From NCBI GenBank assembly GCA_041662485.1, contig JBAZSJ010000009.1, positions 69,164 to 133,163 of the forward strand: a stretch of 64,000 nt of DNA, in the 5' to 3' direction. Below, piece after piece: positions 6,610-15,219 of this stretch. Position 1 is the first letter of the stretch, and every line of letters starts with the position of its first letter. The DNA is from Rariglobus sp041662485. Its GTDB lineage: Bacteria; Verrucomicrobiota; Verrucomicrobiia; Opitutales; Opitutaceae. The notes below the pieces were generated by a model, which ran no database searches, was not told the DNA's origin, and saw nothing but the letters and a program-made list of their open reading frames with translations. The position numbers were made by a program, and so were the translations under genes.

Positions 6610-9111
6610 ATGGACTTCGACCTCGATCAACGCACCGCCGGCCTGAGCATCGGCGAATTCGCCGGCTTCACCATCGGCCCGCGTGAATCCGGCGACGGCT
6701 CCCAAGGTCTCTGGCGTGCCCAGCTCGGCACCCGCTGGCATCAGGAACTCCGCGCCACCGCCGGCGCCACCACTCCGGCAACCACCTTCGAGGTTCCCGT
6801 CACCGGCCGCGTCTTCCACGCCGGCTGGACGCTTACGCTCACGGGCCGCATCGACCAGCTCCTGCCCGCAACCGCTACGGCGCCTGCGGTTCTGCGCGAG
6901 ATCAAGACCGTCCTTCATTCCCTGCCCATCCCCGAGGAGGATCTCCGCGCCGACCACCCCGACTATTTCGCGCAACTCGCCACCTACCTCGCCCTTCGCC
7001 GCATCGCCGACCCGTCCGAAAAAATCCGCGGCGAACTCGTTTTCGTCGAAGCAGGCAACGGCTTCATCCAGACCATCGCCTTCACCTCCGCCGACGAAGG
7101 ACCCTTCCGCGTCCAGCTCGAACGTGTCGCCGAGTTCCTCAACCTCCGCCTCCGCGCCCGCGAACGTCTTCGCGCCCTCTCCTTCCAACCTGCGTTCAGC
7201 GAACTCCGCGCCGGACAGGAGACGACGCAAGCCGACCTCACCGCCGCGCTCGCGCAACACGCCCGCGTGCTCTTCACCGCCCCCACCGGCTTCGGCAAAA
7301 CCGGCGTCCTCCTCGAATGCGCCCTCGGCGCGATGAAAGCCGGCCGTTACTCCCGCCTCCTCTACCTCACCAGCAAATCCACCGGCCAGCTCCAGGTCAT
7401 GCGAACTCTGCACGCGATGACCTCTCCGTCCATTGGTCATTCGTCATTGGTCATTGGTCATTCCACGCCGGTATCGGCGTGGCACGTCCGCCCGAAGCGC
7501 GAACACTGCGTCAACCACACTTTTCATTGCATCCGCGAGAGCTGCTTCTACCTGCGCGACCTCGACCAGCGCTGGGCGCGCAGCGGACTCGCCCGGTTTT
7601 ATCTTTTCGAAAACTCCGCCCGAGATCTCGACGCCCTCCGAGCCGCCGGACGCGACGCGATGATCTGTCCCTACGAGATCACCCGCACCGCCCTCGCTTT
7701 CCAGGACGTCTGGGTGGGCGACTACAACTACGTCTTCGCCCCCGCCAACCGAGGCCTCTTCTTCGACCAACCCGGCTGGAATCCAGCCGAGACCCTGCTC
7801 GTCCTCGACGAGGCGCACAACCTGCCTTCGCGTGTCGCCGACGCCTATTCGCACACACTCCTCGCCGACAACGCCCGCCTAGTCCTCGCCGAGTTGGACC
7901 ACCTTCGCGCTGCGGCGCCGTTGCTCCGCGCCTGGGAAGCTTGGACCACGTTTCTCGCCACGCTCCCCGTCTGCGACGCGCTCGATCTCAATCAGGAAGA
8001 CGACCTTGCCGACACCCTTCGCACCGTCTCCGAACAGCTCGCGCTCCACCCGCCGGACTTCGCCACGCTCGGCCCTCATCTCTCCGACCAGCTCTGGCTC
8101 ATCCCCGCTTTCAATACCTGGCTCGCCGACGCCTCCTTAAAAAAACTTCTCTGGTCCCCGCGCGCAGGCGAACTTCGCGGCACCTGCCTCGATGCGGCGT
8201 CCGCCATCGGCGAATCCCTTCGCCCCTTTGGCGGCGTGGTCTTTGCCACCGCCACCCCCGGCCCCGCCGAAGTCTTCGCCGCCGCCTGCGGTTTGATCGA
8301 AGGTAGGGCGGGACCGCTGGGCCCGCCGCGCACAACCCTCGATTTGCGCATCCCAAACGGCGCGCCCAGCGGTCACGCCCTACCCTCAGCCTCCCGGCTC
8401 ACATCCGTCATCGCCCACACCCCCTGGCGCGACGCCGCCTACGACATCGCCTACGACATCCGCGTCGACACGACCTACCAGCAACGCCCGCGCTACTACG
8501 CCGCCACCGCCGCGACCATCGCCGCCCTCCACGCCGCCGCACAAGGCCCGGTCGCCGTGTTTTTCCCGAGTTATGCCTACGCCGAGGCGGTCGAGCGCGC
8601 CCTTCGCTCCGGCCATCCCGCGGTGCGCGCCGCGATCCAACCCCGCCAAAGCGACCTCGCCGCGCAATCATCATGGGTCGACGAATCACTCGCCCTCTCC
8701 GACGCGCTCTTTCTCGTCCTCGGCAGCAGTTTCGCCGAGGGCATCGACGTGCTCGGCGGGCGCATCAGCCACGCGATGGTCGTCGGCCCCGCGCTGCCCG
8801 AGGTCAACGCCGTGCAAAAGGCCCGCCTCGCCGCCCTGCCTCGCCTCACCCGCGAGGAAGCCTTCCGCCGCGTCTACCAGATCCCCGGCATGCAAAAGGT
8901 GAACCAGGCCCTCGGCCGCCTCGTGCGCGCCCCCGGCCAGCGCGCCAAGGTCCTCCTCCACTGCCGCCGCTTCGCCGAGCTCAGTTACGCCCAGCTCCTC
9001 GACCGCGACTACCAATTCGGCGCCACGCTCACGACCGACGCCGCGTTCTCCGACTGGTTGGATACCTCGTCGAACCTCCCCCCTCATTGTCCTGACCCCT
9101 CCGGATTCTGA
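6610..9111 (+). CDS. RecB-type nuclease fused to DinG/XPD-like helicase
   Basis: An 833-residue predicted DNA repair enzyme. The start is ATG 6610, 7 bp after recO. Residues 1-185 carry a RecB-type PD-(D/E)XK motif set: H44 in RWHQ, D82 in GRIDQL, E97 and K99 in REIKT, Q122 and Y126 in QLATY. The helicase part has Walker A APTGFGKT ending near residue 231, four cysteines suited to an iron-sulphur cluster (C300, C307, C312, C353), DEAH at 400-403 and a C-terminal superfamily 2 half. Two dispersed repeats are inserted in-frame: a 7-bp tandem repeat (residues about 275-285) and an 81-bp GTAG palindrome pair (about 565-592). The domain reading comes from motifs, not an alignment. Confidence 0.85.
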   Translation: MDFDLDQRTAGLSIGEFAGFTIGPRESGDGSQGLWRAQLGTRWHQELRATAGATTPATTFEVPVTGRVFHAGWTLTLTGRIDQLLPATATAPAVLREIKTVLHSLPIPEEDLRADHPDYFAQLATYLALRRIADPSEKIRGELVFVEAGNGFIQTIAFTSADEGPFRVQLERVAEFLNLRLRARERLRALSFQPAFSELRAGQETTQADLTAALAQHARVLFTAPTGFGKTGVLLECALGAMKAGRYSRLLYLTSKSTGQLQVMRTLHAMTSPSIGHSSLVIGHSTPVSAWHVRPKREHCVNHTFHCIRESCFYLRDLDQRWARSGLARFYLFENSARDLDALRAAGRDAMICPYEITRTALAFQDVWVGDYNYVFAPANRGLFFDQPGWNPAETLLVLDEAHNLPSRVADAYSHTLLADNARLVLAELDHLRAAAPLLRAWEAWTTFLATLPVCDALDLNQEDDLADTLRTVSEQLALHPPDFATLGPHLSDQLWLIPAFNTWLADASLKKLLWSPRAGELRGTCLDAASAIGESLRPFGGVVFATATPGPAEVFAAACGLIEGRAGPLGPPRTTLDLRIPNGAPSGHALPSASRLTSVIAHTPWRDAAYDIAYDIRVDTTYQQRPRYYAATAATIAALHAAAQGPVAVFFPSYAYAEAVERALRSGHPAVRAAIQPRQSDLAAQSSWVDESLALSDALFLVLGSSFAEGIDVLGGRISHAMVVGPALPEVNAVQKARLAALPRLTREEAFRRVYQIPGMQKVNQALGRLVRAPGQRAKVLLHCRRFAELSYAQLLDRDYQFGATLTTDAAFSDWLDTSSNLPPHCPDPSGF
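7431..7464 (+). repeat. in-frame 7-bp tandem repeat in the helicase gene
   Basis: Five units of the type TCATTGG/TCATTCG read through the helicase as IGHSSLVIGHS. They lie just before the first cysteine of the iron-sulphur region. The same sequence occurs in hemF (33924) and ileS (38106). Confidence 0.85.
8303..8383. repeat. in-frame GTAG...CTAC palindrome pair (BIME-like)
   Basis: GTAG at 8303-8306 heads a GGCGGG/CCCGCC hairpin. An inverted copy (CGCCCAGCGGT...) ends in CTAC at 8380-8383. The unit is 81 bp, exactly 27 codons, and stays open inside the helicase gene. It is nearly identical at both ends to the intergenic element at 10365-10452. Confidence 0.88.
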
Positions 9112-9299
9112 ACCGAAAATGTCGCCGCTCCGTCCGTGATTGCTCGCAAGTTTGCGGGTAATACAGGGACATCCCGTAACCTTTTGCCCATTTCGGAGTC
9201 CGTCCGATATACGATCAACACCCCATGGCTTGAAACGGGTTCAACGGGTAGGCTTCTGACACCCTCTGGAATCACCCCGTCGCCCAATCGTTTTCCATC

Positions 9300-10337
9300 A
9301 TGAAATATTCCTCCGCCGGCCCTCTTGCAAAATCACTCCAGCACGGTCGGACGGTTTTACCTTTGTTATTGGCTCTCATGGTCTGGCTGCTCGCCAGCCC
9401 GCAGGGACGGGCGCAGGAGCTCTCCTTGCTCGCCGGCTCCATGGCCACCTCGAATTACGAGGAAACCAGCTACACGTGGCAGGTTGATTACCGGCAGAAT
9501 TTTTACCGCAACTTCGCGGGATCGGTCGCCTACATCAACGAAGGCCATGTGATCGACCATCACCGCGACGGCACCGCGTGGGAACTCTGGGGCAACCTGC
9601 CTTTCTGGAACGACCGCATCGCGCTTTCGTTCGGCGCCGGCGCCTATTACTACTACGACACCGCGCAGACCCCGACCGGCAGCCGGAACCTTCACGGGGC
9701 CGCCCCGATCTTCAGTTTTTCCGCCACGGGTTATTTCACGGACCGTGTCTTCTACCGGGTGATGGTAAACTATATCACGCCGTCGAACGACTTCGACTCG
9801 ACGACCGCCGCCGTGGGCGTAGGCGTCTGGTTCGGCCCCAACCGGCGTCCGCGCGGCAGCGAGCCGTCCAAGGATCCGGCCAAGCCCGACGACTACGTGA
9901 CGGCGCCGCAGATCACCGTTTTCGGCGGGCAGAGCGTGGTCAACACGTTCCTCAGCGAGAAGGCGGTCGCCGCCGCCCTCGAGTATCGCCAGGGCATCAT
10001 CCCCCACGTCGACGGCACGATCACCGCGATCTACGAGGGCGACCCGAAAATCATCCGGCGCAACGGCCTGGCCGCCCAGCTCTGGGCGGTGAATTCATTC
10101 GCCGACAACCGCTTTTCCGTGGGCGTGGGCGTCGGTCCCTATGTGTATATCGACCGCCGCAACCCTCAGCCCGGAAGCGACAACAATCCGGCCGCGGTCG
10201 CTCCGCTGGTATCGTTCACCTTTGCCGTGCGGATATCGGAACACTGGACCGGGCGTTTTGTTTTCGACCGCGTGACCAGCAGCTACAACCGCGACTCCGA
10301 CATTTTCCTGGGCGGTCTGGGTTACAGCTGGCGCTGA
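9300..10337 (+). CDS. predicted outer membrane beta-barrel protein
   Basis: A 345-residue protein with a signal peptide: a charged start, the hydrophobic run LPLLLALMVWLLA and a likely cleavage after GRAQ at about residue 39. The mature part alternates polar and aromatic residues (NFYRNFAGSVAYINEG, FGAGAYYYYD, FSATGYFTDRVFYRVMVNY) and ends in an aromatic-plus-basic LGYSWR, as expected for an outer membrane barrel. An internal repeat is suggested, since residues about 40-180 and 200-345 have similar layouts. No specific family was recognised. A 188-bp leader precedes it. Confidence 0.6.
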   Translation: MKYSSAGPLAKSLQHGRTVLPLLLALMVWLLASPQGRAQELSLLAGSMATSNYEETSYTWQVDYRQNFYRNFAGSVAYINEGHVIDHHRDGTAWELWGNLPFWNDRIALSFGAGAYYYYDTAQTPTGSRNLHGAAPIFSFSATGYFTDRVFYRVMVNYITPSNDFDSTTAAVGVGVWFGPNRRPRGSEPSKDPAKPDDYVTAPQITVFGGQSVVNTFLSEKAVAAALEYRQGIIPHVDGTITAIYEGDPKIIRRNGLAAQLWAVNSFADNRFSVGVGVGPYVYIDRRNPQPGSDNNPAAVAPLVSFTFAVRISEHWTGRFVFDRVTSSYNRDSDIFLGGLGYSWR

Positions 10338-10469
10338 GAGGGCGTCTAAAAAGTCGGGTTGAAGGTAGGGCGGGACCGCTGGGCCCGCCGCGAATACGGG
10401 TGTCTGCTTGCATGCGCATATCCAACCGGACGGCCCAGCGGTCCGTCCCTACCTTTTTAGACGCTCTCT
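10337..10469. repeat. GTAG palindrome pair nested in an outer inverted repeat
   Basis: The core 10365-10452 runs GTAGGGCGGGACCGC...CCCTAC. It is flanked by an outer inverted repeat: AGAGGGCGTCTAAAAAG at 10337-10353 and CTTTTTAGACGCTCTCT at 10453-10469, with one mismatch. The outer arm overlaps the stop codon of the outer membrane protein gene by one base. The structure could act as a transcription terminator in either direction. Confidence 0.85.
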
Positions 10470-10622
10470 GAGACCGGCGGCGGCCGACTCAGCAGCATGA
10501 TACAGGAAAGAAGCCCTCCTTGTAAGCGTCATCCTCATCGGATTGAGGCACAGGCTTCATGTTGCGGCTGCATTTTTTGCTCCCGTTTGGGTCTGCAAAA
10601 GTCTCAACTTGCCGTTTCTACC

Positions 10623-12197
10623 ATGTCTTCCTGGTCACGCTTCAAGAAATACTACTACCAAAACTCCGGGCTCGGCCTCGCGCTCGACATCAGCCGCATC
10701 CCTTTCCCGGACGACTTCCTCGCCGGAAAGGAAGCCGCCATCCAGAAGGCCTACGCCGACATGGCCTCCCTCGAAAAGGGCGCCATCGCCAACCCCGACG
10801 AGAACCGCATGGTCGGCCACTACTGGCTCCGCGCCCCTCAGCTCGCCCCCACCCCCTCCCTCGCCAAGGAAATCGCCGACACCCTCGCCGCGATCAAGAC
10901 CTTCGCCGCCAACGTCCACGCCGGCGCCATCGCCCCCGCGCCCGGCAAAAAGTTCACGCAACTTCTCGTAATCGGCATCGGCGGCTCCGCGCTCGGACCG
11001 CAATTCGTCAACCACGCCCTCGGCCAGCCCGCCACTGACAAACTCGCCGTCTCCTTCTTCGACAACACCGATCCCGACGGCATCGACTACGTCCTCGCCT
11101 CGCTCGCCGGCAAGCTCCCCGAGACCCTCGTCGTCGTCATCTCCAAGTCCGGCGGCACCGCCGAGACGCGCAACGGCCAGCTCGAAGCCGCCGCCGCCTT
11201 CAAGGCCGCCGGCCTCGACTTCACCAAGCACTACGTCGCCGTCACCGGCGCCGGCTCCAAGCTGGAGAAAACCGCCATCGACCAGAAGTGGCTCGCCCGT
11301 TTCCCCATGTGGGACTGGGTCGGCGGCCGCACCTCCGAACTCTCCGCCGTCGGCCTCCTTCCCGCCGCGCTGCAGGGCATCGATATCCAGGCCATGCTCG
11401 ACGGCGCCGCCGCCATCGACGTCGTCACCCGCTCGACCAAGACCTCCGAAAATCCCGCCGCCATCCTCGCCCTCATGTGGCACTACGCCACCGACGGCAA
11501 AGGCGCGAAGGACATGGTCGTCCTCCCCTACAAGGACCGCCTGCTCCTTTTCTCCCGCTACCTCCAGCAGCTCGTCATGGAGTCGCTCGGCAAGGAGCTC
11601 GACCTCCAAGGCAAGGTCGTCAACCAGGGCATCGCCGTCTACGGCAACAAGGGCTCGACCGACCAGCACGCCTACGTGCAGCAGCTCCGCGACGGCGTGA
11701 ACAACTTCTTCGTCACCTTCATCGAGGTTCTCAAGGACCGCGCCGGCTCCTCCTTCGACGTCGATCCCGGCGTCACCACCGGCGACTACCTGCAGGGCTT
11801 CTATCTCGGCACCCGCGACGCCCTCTCCGAGAGCAACCGCTCGTCCGTCTCGATCACGGTCAACGACGTTTCGCCACGCACGCTCGGCATGTTGATCGCC
11901 CTCTACGAACGCGTGGTCGGCTTCTACGCCTCGCTCGTCGGCATCAACGCCTATCACCAGCCCGGCGTCGAAGCCGGCAAGAAGGCGGCCTCGGGCGTCA
12001 TCGCCCTCAAGCTCCAGATCACCGCCAAACTCCAGGCGTCCTCCGGACAGCCGTTCACCGCCGAATCGCTGGCCGCCGCCCTCGGTGCGCCCGACAAGGC
12101 CGAACTCGTATTCAAGGTTCTCGAACATCTCGCCGCCAATGGCGGGGTTAAAAAAACCTCAAAAACGCCTTGGTTTGAGTCTGTTTACACCTCGTAA
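10623..12197 (+). CDS. pgi: glucose-6-phosphate isomerase
   Basis: A 524-residue phosphoglucose isomerase from ATG 10623 (MSSWSRFKKYYYQ). The frame stays open upstream to 10497, but the Cys/His-rich extension does not look like protein. The two SIS sugar-phosphate domains show IGGSALGPQFV and SKSGGTAETRN, and the GSTDQHAYVQQLRDG block carries the active-site His. It interconverts glucose-6-P and fructose-6-P in cytosolic glycolysis/gluconeogenesis. It stands alone, between a repeat upstream and a strong hairpin terminator downstream. Confidence 0.95.
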   Translation: MSSWSRFKKYYYQNSGLGLALDISRIPFPDDFLAGKEAAIQKAYADMASLEKGAIANPDENRMVGHYWLRAPQLAPTPSLAKEIADTLAAIKTFAANVHAGAIAPAPGKKFTQLLVIGIGGSALGPQFVNHALGQPATDKLAVSFFDNTDPDGIDYVLASLAGKLPETLVVVISKSGGTAETRNGQLEAAAAFKAAGLDFTKHYVAVTGAGSKLEKTAIDQKWLARFPMWDWVGGRTSELSAVGLLPAALQGIDIQAMLDGAAAIDVVTRSTKTSENPAAILALMWHYATDGKGAKDMVVLPYKDRLLLFSRYLQQLVMESLGKELDLQGKVVNQGIAVYGNKGSTDQHAYVQQLRDGVNNFFVTFIEVLKDRAGSSFDVDPGVTTGDYLQGFYLGTRDALSESNRSSVSITVNDVSPRTLGMLIALYERVVGFYASLVGINAYHQPGVEAGKKAASGVIALKLQITAKLQASSGQPFTAESLAAALGAPDKAELVFKVLEHLAANGGVKKTSKTPWFESVYTS

Positions 12198-12204
12198 TAT
12201 CACC

Positions 12205-12240
12205 ATCCGGTTCCGCCACTCCCTGTCGGCGGGACCGGAT
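12205..12240 (+). terminator. intrinsic terminator after pgi
   Basis: The 13-bp stem 12205-12217 pairs with 12228-12240 (one T-G pair), with a 10-base loop. TTTTTGGG follows after a short gap. It lies 8 bp downstream of the pgi stop. Confidence 0.7.
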
Positions 12241-12312
12241 TGAATCCGTTTTTGGGAAACTTTTCCCTTTTCAACGCGGTTCGTGCTGGTGAGACTAGTT
12301 CAACTTCCCCTT

Positions 12313-13089
12313 ATGAAATCCCTTACCCTCGTTCTGTGCGTGATCGCGCTTCTTGGCTCGGCCGCCTCCACGTTCTTCTATTTCCAAATTGGTGATACCA
12401 AGACCAAGCTGGAACAGCAGGTCGTCCAGGAAAAAGGACGCACCACGGCCGAACAGGCCAAGCTGACCGACGCCAACTCCCAAATCGACGCCCTGCAAAA
12501 GAGCCGCGCCGCCCTCGACAGCGACCTCGGCGAGGCCAAGTCCAAGCTCACTTCGGCGGACAACCGCAACGTCGAGCTGGCCCGCAACGTCGACCAGCTG
12601 ACCAACCAGGTCACCGCCAAGGATGACGCCGCCAAGGCGCTCAACGACGAAATCTCCGGCCTCAAGCGCGACCTCGCCTCCGCCAAGCTCGCCGCCGTTT
12701 CGCCCGACGAAATCGCCAATTACAAGAAGACCATCGAAACCCTGCAGTCCCGCGTGGCCGAGTTGGAAGCCGGCAAGCCCGCCGCGACCGTCGTGACGAA
12801 CGCCGATGGCACCACCACCACCAAGCCCGCTCCCGTCGCCCCCGCCGTCGGCCTCAGCGGCCAGGTCGTGAGCATCGGCGCTCAAAATGGATTTGTCGTC
12901 ATCAACGTCGGCGCCGCCAAGGGCGTGCAGGTTAATCAGACATTCAACATCACGCGCGGCACCACCACCGTCGCCAGCGCCCAGGTCAGCAGCGTCGACG
13001 ACGGCTACGCCATCGCCCAGGTCATCACGGAATCCCTCCGCGGCAGCCTCGACAAGGGCGACACCGCCACCCTGGTGGTCGCACCGTAA
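12313..13089 (+). CDS. membrane-anchored coiled-coil protein, unknown function
   Basis: A 258-residue protein from ATG 12313. One N-terminal hydrophobic helix (KSLTLVLCVIALLGSAAS) is followed by a long heptad-rich coiled coil (about residues 30-160), then a Pro/Thr linker. The compact beta-rich C-terminal domain (GQVVSIGAQNGFVVINVGAA...GVQVNQTFNITR) resembles the small beta domains of cell-envelope proteins such as MreC or FlgT-like folds. That resemblance is weak. It is probably an inner-membrane or periplasmic scaffold. A small lipoprotein gene follows after 3 bp. Confidence 0.6.
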   Translation: MKSLTLVLCVIALLGSAASTFFYFQIGDTKTKLEQQVVQEKGRTTAEQAKLTDANSQIDALQKSRAALDSDLGEAKSKLTSADNRNVELARNVDQLTNQVTAKDDAAKALNDEISGLKRDLASAKLAAVSPDEIANYKKTIETLQSRVAELEAGKPAATVVTNADGTTTTKPAPVAPAVGLSGQVVSIGAQNGFVVINVGAAKGVQVNQTFNITRGTTTVASAQVSSVDDGYAIAQVITESLRGSLDKGDTATLVVAP

Positions 13090-13092
13090 TTT

Positions 13093-13287
13093 ATGCCGCT
13101 TCGCAAAAAGCTGGTTCTGGCAGGACTGGCCCTCGCGGGTCTCGGTGCCTCCTTGTTCACCTCGGGCTGCTCTACCAAGACGCCCGACGACAGCAGCATC
13201 CCGTGGAGCCGGCCCGCCTCATGGGAAGGCGGAATTCCCGGCATGGGCGGCCTCGGCAGCCCCGGCAGCGGCGGCAACGGTTATTAA
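13093..13287 (+). CDS. small lipoprotein
   Basis: A 64-residue protein with a basic start (MPLRKK), a hydrophobic core and a lipobox FTSGC with Cys25, so it should be lipidated after signal peptidase II cleavage. The mature peptide is only about 40 residues and Gly/Ser/Pro-rich (GGIPGMGGLGSPGSGG). It sits 3 bp after the coiled-coil membrane protein and is followed by a good terminator, which suggests a two-gene envelope unit. Function unknown. Confidence 0.7.
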   Translation: MPLRKKLVLAGLALAGLGASLFTSGCSTKTPDDSSIPWSRPASWEGGIPGMGGLGSPGSGGNGY

Positions 13288-13297
13288 CCTCTTCAAA

Positions 13298-13326
13298 ATC
13301 CGGCCTCACAAGGGCCGGATTTTTTT
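13298..13326 (+). terminator. intrinsic terminator after the lipoprotein gene
   Basis: ATCCGGCC (13298-13305) pairs with GGCCGGAT (13313-13320), followed directly by a T run to 13326. Confidence 0.9.
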
Positions 13327-13380
13327 GCGCCTGTTTCGGAGCGTGCTTGCCCGTCGCCGGCAATCGGCTGACATCGCTTC

Positions 13381-14103
13381 ATGGCCGACGCCCCAGTCAA
13401 CAACTCGCTCACGCCGCAGCCAGGCCACCTCTACGTCGTGGCCACGCCCATCGGCAACCTCGCCGACCTCACCGAGCGCGCACGCGCCATCCTCGGTGCC
13501 GTCGACCTGATCGCCTGCGAGGACACCCGCACCACCGGCGGCATGCTCACCCGCTACGGCCTGCGCCGCGACCTCGTCGCCTATCACGATCACAACGAGA
13601 CGGAAGTCGCCGAACGCCTCGCCGACCAGATCGCCGCCGGCAAATCCGTCGCCGTGGTTTCCGACGCCGGCACGCCCGCCATCAGCGACCCCGGTTTCCG
13701 CATCGTCCGCGCCTGCCGCCGCCGCGGCCTCCCCGTTGTCCCCGTCCCCGGCGCCTGCGCCGTCGCCGCCGTGCTCAGCGCCAGCGGACTTCCCACCAAC
13801 GGCTTTCTCTTCGCCGGCTTCCTCGTCGCCAAAACCTCCGCCCGCACCGCCTTTCTGGAAAAATATCGCGACTTCGAGTTCACGCTCGCCCTCTACGAAA
13901 GCTGCCACCGCATCGACAAGTTCGCCGAAGAGATCGTCGCCACGCTCGGCCCCGACCGCGTCGTCTGCATCGCCAAGGAAGTCACCAAGCTCCACGAAAC
14001 CTTCCTCATCGGCCGCGCCGCCGACGTCCGCGACCGCCTGCTAAAAGGCAGCCTCAAGGGCGAATTCGTCGTCCTCATCGCCCCGGGCGACTTCGTGCTC
14101 TGA
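13381..14103 (+). CDS. rsmI: 16S rRNA 2'-O-methyltransferase RsmI
   Basis: A 240-residue tetrapyrrole-methylase-fold enzyme expected to methylate the ribose of C1402 in 16S rRNA using SAM. Family blocks are LYVVATPIGNLADLTERA at the start, ACEDTRTTG, VSDAGTPAISDPG and PVPGACAVAAVLSASG. It ends in the short form, without the C-terminal extension of E. coli RsmI. The ATG at 13381 lies 54 bp after a terminator. A dispersed inverted repeat follows the stop. Confidence 0.95.
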   Translation: MADAPVNNSLTPQPGHLYVVATPIGNLADLTERARAILGAVDLIACEDTRTTGGMLTRYGLRRDLVAYHDHNETEVAERLADQIAAGKSVAVVSDAGTPAISDPGFRIVRACRRRGLPVVPVPGACAVAAVLSASGLPTNGFLFAGFLVAKTSARTAFLEKYRDFEFTLALYESCHRIDKFAEEIVATLGPDRVVCIAKEVTKLHETFLIGRAADVRDRLLKGSLKGEFVVLIAPGDFVL

Positions 14104-14117
14104 CCATCAACCACATT

Positions 14118-14199
14118 AACCACTGATGAGCACTGAATGACACTGATCCGAACCATTCATCATTCCGGAATAAGTGCCCTTCAGTGCTCATCAGTGGTT
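14118..14199. repeat. inverted repeat with 19-bp arms between rsmI and ppx
   Basis: AACCACTGATGAGCACTGA (14118-14136) is repeated as its exact reverse complement at 14181-14199, enclosing 44 bp. The internal ACTGA motif is repeated, giving the low-complexity look shared with other intergenic repeats here. It occupies almost all of the gap. Confidence 0.85.
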
Positions 14200-14213
14200 T
14201 AAACTCTGCCGCT

Positions 14214-15155
14214 ATGTCCGCCTCTCCCGTCGTCGCCGTCATCGATATCGGCTCCAACTCGATCAAGCTGCTCGTCGCCCGTCGCCAGCCTGATGGAAGC
14301 CTCGTCTCTCTCAAGGGCCGCACCATCGACGCCCGCATCAGCGCCGGCATCAGCAAAGCCGAACCCCGTCTCACCGAGGACGGCATGACTCGCGGACTCG
14401 CGGCCATCCAGGAACTGCTCGCCGACGCCGCACCGTTCCAGCCGTCCACAACCATCCTTGTCGCCACCAGCGCCGTGCGCGACGCGCTCAACGGCGCCGA
14501 GTTCCGCCAGCGCGTGCTCGCCGCCACCGGGCAGACCATCCGCATCCTCACCGGCGACGAGGAAGCCGATCTGATCGGGCGCGGCCTCACTTGCGACCCC
14601 GACCTGACCCATCTTAAAAATTTCTACGTCTTCGACCTCGGCGGCGGCAGCTTGGAATGCCTCTCTTTTCGCGACCGCCGCATCGAGCAAGCCCTCAGCC
14701 TGCGCCTCGGCTGCGTGCGCCTCACGGAGAAATTCATCGCCGATCCCGCTGCTCCTCTCCGCCCCGAAGACTGTTCCGCCCTCGCCCTCCACGTGCGCGA
14801 CACGCTCCGGCAGGCCGGCTTTCGCTTCAACCTGCCCGACGCCGAGGCCGTTTTCACCGGCGGCACCATGACCAGCGTCCGCCTCATCAAAGGCGCCCGC
14901 CACGGTGCTAGCCTCGCCGACACTCCGGCGACGATTCCCGTGGACACCCTCCGCGACCTGCTCGACGAAGTCGGCCCTCTTTCGCTTGATGAGCGCAAAC
15001 AAATCCCCGGCATGCCCGCCGCCCGCGCCGACGTTTTCCCCGCCGCGCTTGTCACGGTGGTCACGCTGGCGGAATTTGGCCTGTTCGAGCGCTTCCACCA
15101 CTCGCTCTACAACCTGCGCTGGGGCCTTGCGTCCGAAGCGCTCGATCAAAAGTAG
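14214..15155 (+). CDS. ppx: exopolyphosphatase / guanosine pentaphosphatase (Ppx/GppA)
   Basis: A 313-residue ASKHA-fold phosphatase from ATG 14214. VIDIGSNSIKLLVA is the phosphate-1 motif, and YVFDLGGGSLE the phosphate-2 motif. Members hydrolyse polyphosphate or pppGpp. It consists of the two core domains only, without the C-terminal HD-like domain of longer PPX proteins, so substrate choice cannot be told. Its TAG stop (15153-15155) is formed by the GTAG head of a palindromic repeat, so the native C-terminus may have been changed by that insertion. Confidence 0.9.
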   Translation: MSASPVVAVIDIGSNSIKLLVARRQPDGSLVSLKGRTIDARISAGISKAEPRLTEDGMTRGLAAIQELLADAAPFQPSTTILVATSAVRDALNGAEFRQRVLAATGQTIRILTGDEEADLIGRGLTCDPDLTHLKNFYVFDLGGGSLECLSFRDRRIEQALSLRLGCVRLTEKFIADPAAPLRPEDCSALALHVRDTLRQAGFRFNLPDAEAVFTGGTMTSVRLIKGARHGASLADTPATIPVDTLRDLLDEVGPLSLDERKQIPGMPAARADVFPAALVTVVTLAEFGLFERFHHSLYNLRWGLASEALDQK

Positions 15156-15218
15156 ACGCGGCATCTTGCCGCGTTTCCGTTGCCGCCTTCAGGCAACGCG
15201 GCGAGACGCCGCGTCTAC
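15152..15218. repeat. GTAG...CTAC palindrome pair between ppx and rluD
   Basis: GTAGACGCGGCATCTTGCCG opens the element at 15152 and CGGCGAGACGCCGCGTCTAC closes it at 15218. The TAG of the head is the stop codon of ppx. The far end lies 1 bp from the rluD stop (15220). It could fold as a shared terminator for the two convergent genes. The stem matches the element at 46190. Confidence 0.9.
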
Positions 15219-15219
15219 T

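Noticed and set aside
7431..7464. Short direct repeats that could suggest a CRISPR array
   Set aside because: The units are contiguous 7-mers with no unique spacers, and they lie inside coding sequence. No cas gene is present.
9112..9299. A possible regulatory RNA in the leader of the outer membrane protein gene
   Set aside because: Some short inverted repeats are visible (GGTAATACAGGGACATCCCG), but they match no riboswitch or sRNA pattern that I can recognise.
10497..10622. N-terminal extension of pgi
   Set aside because: It is Cys/His/Arg-rich and unlike any PGI N-terminus; ATG 10623 fits.
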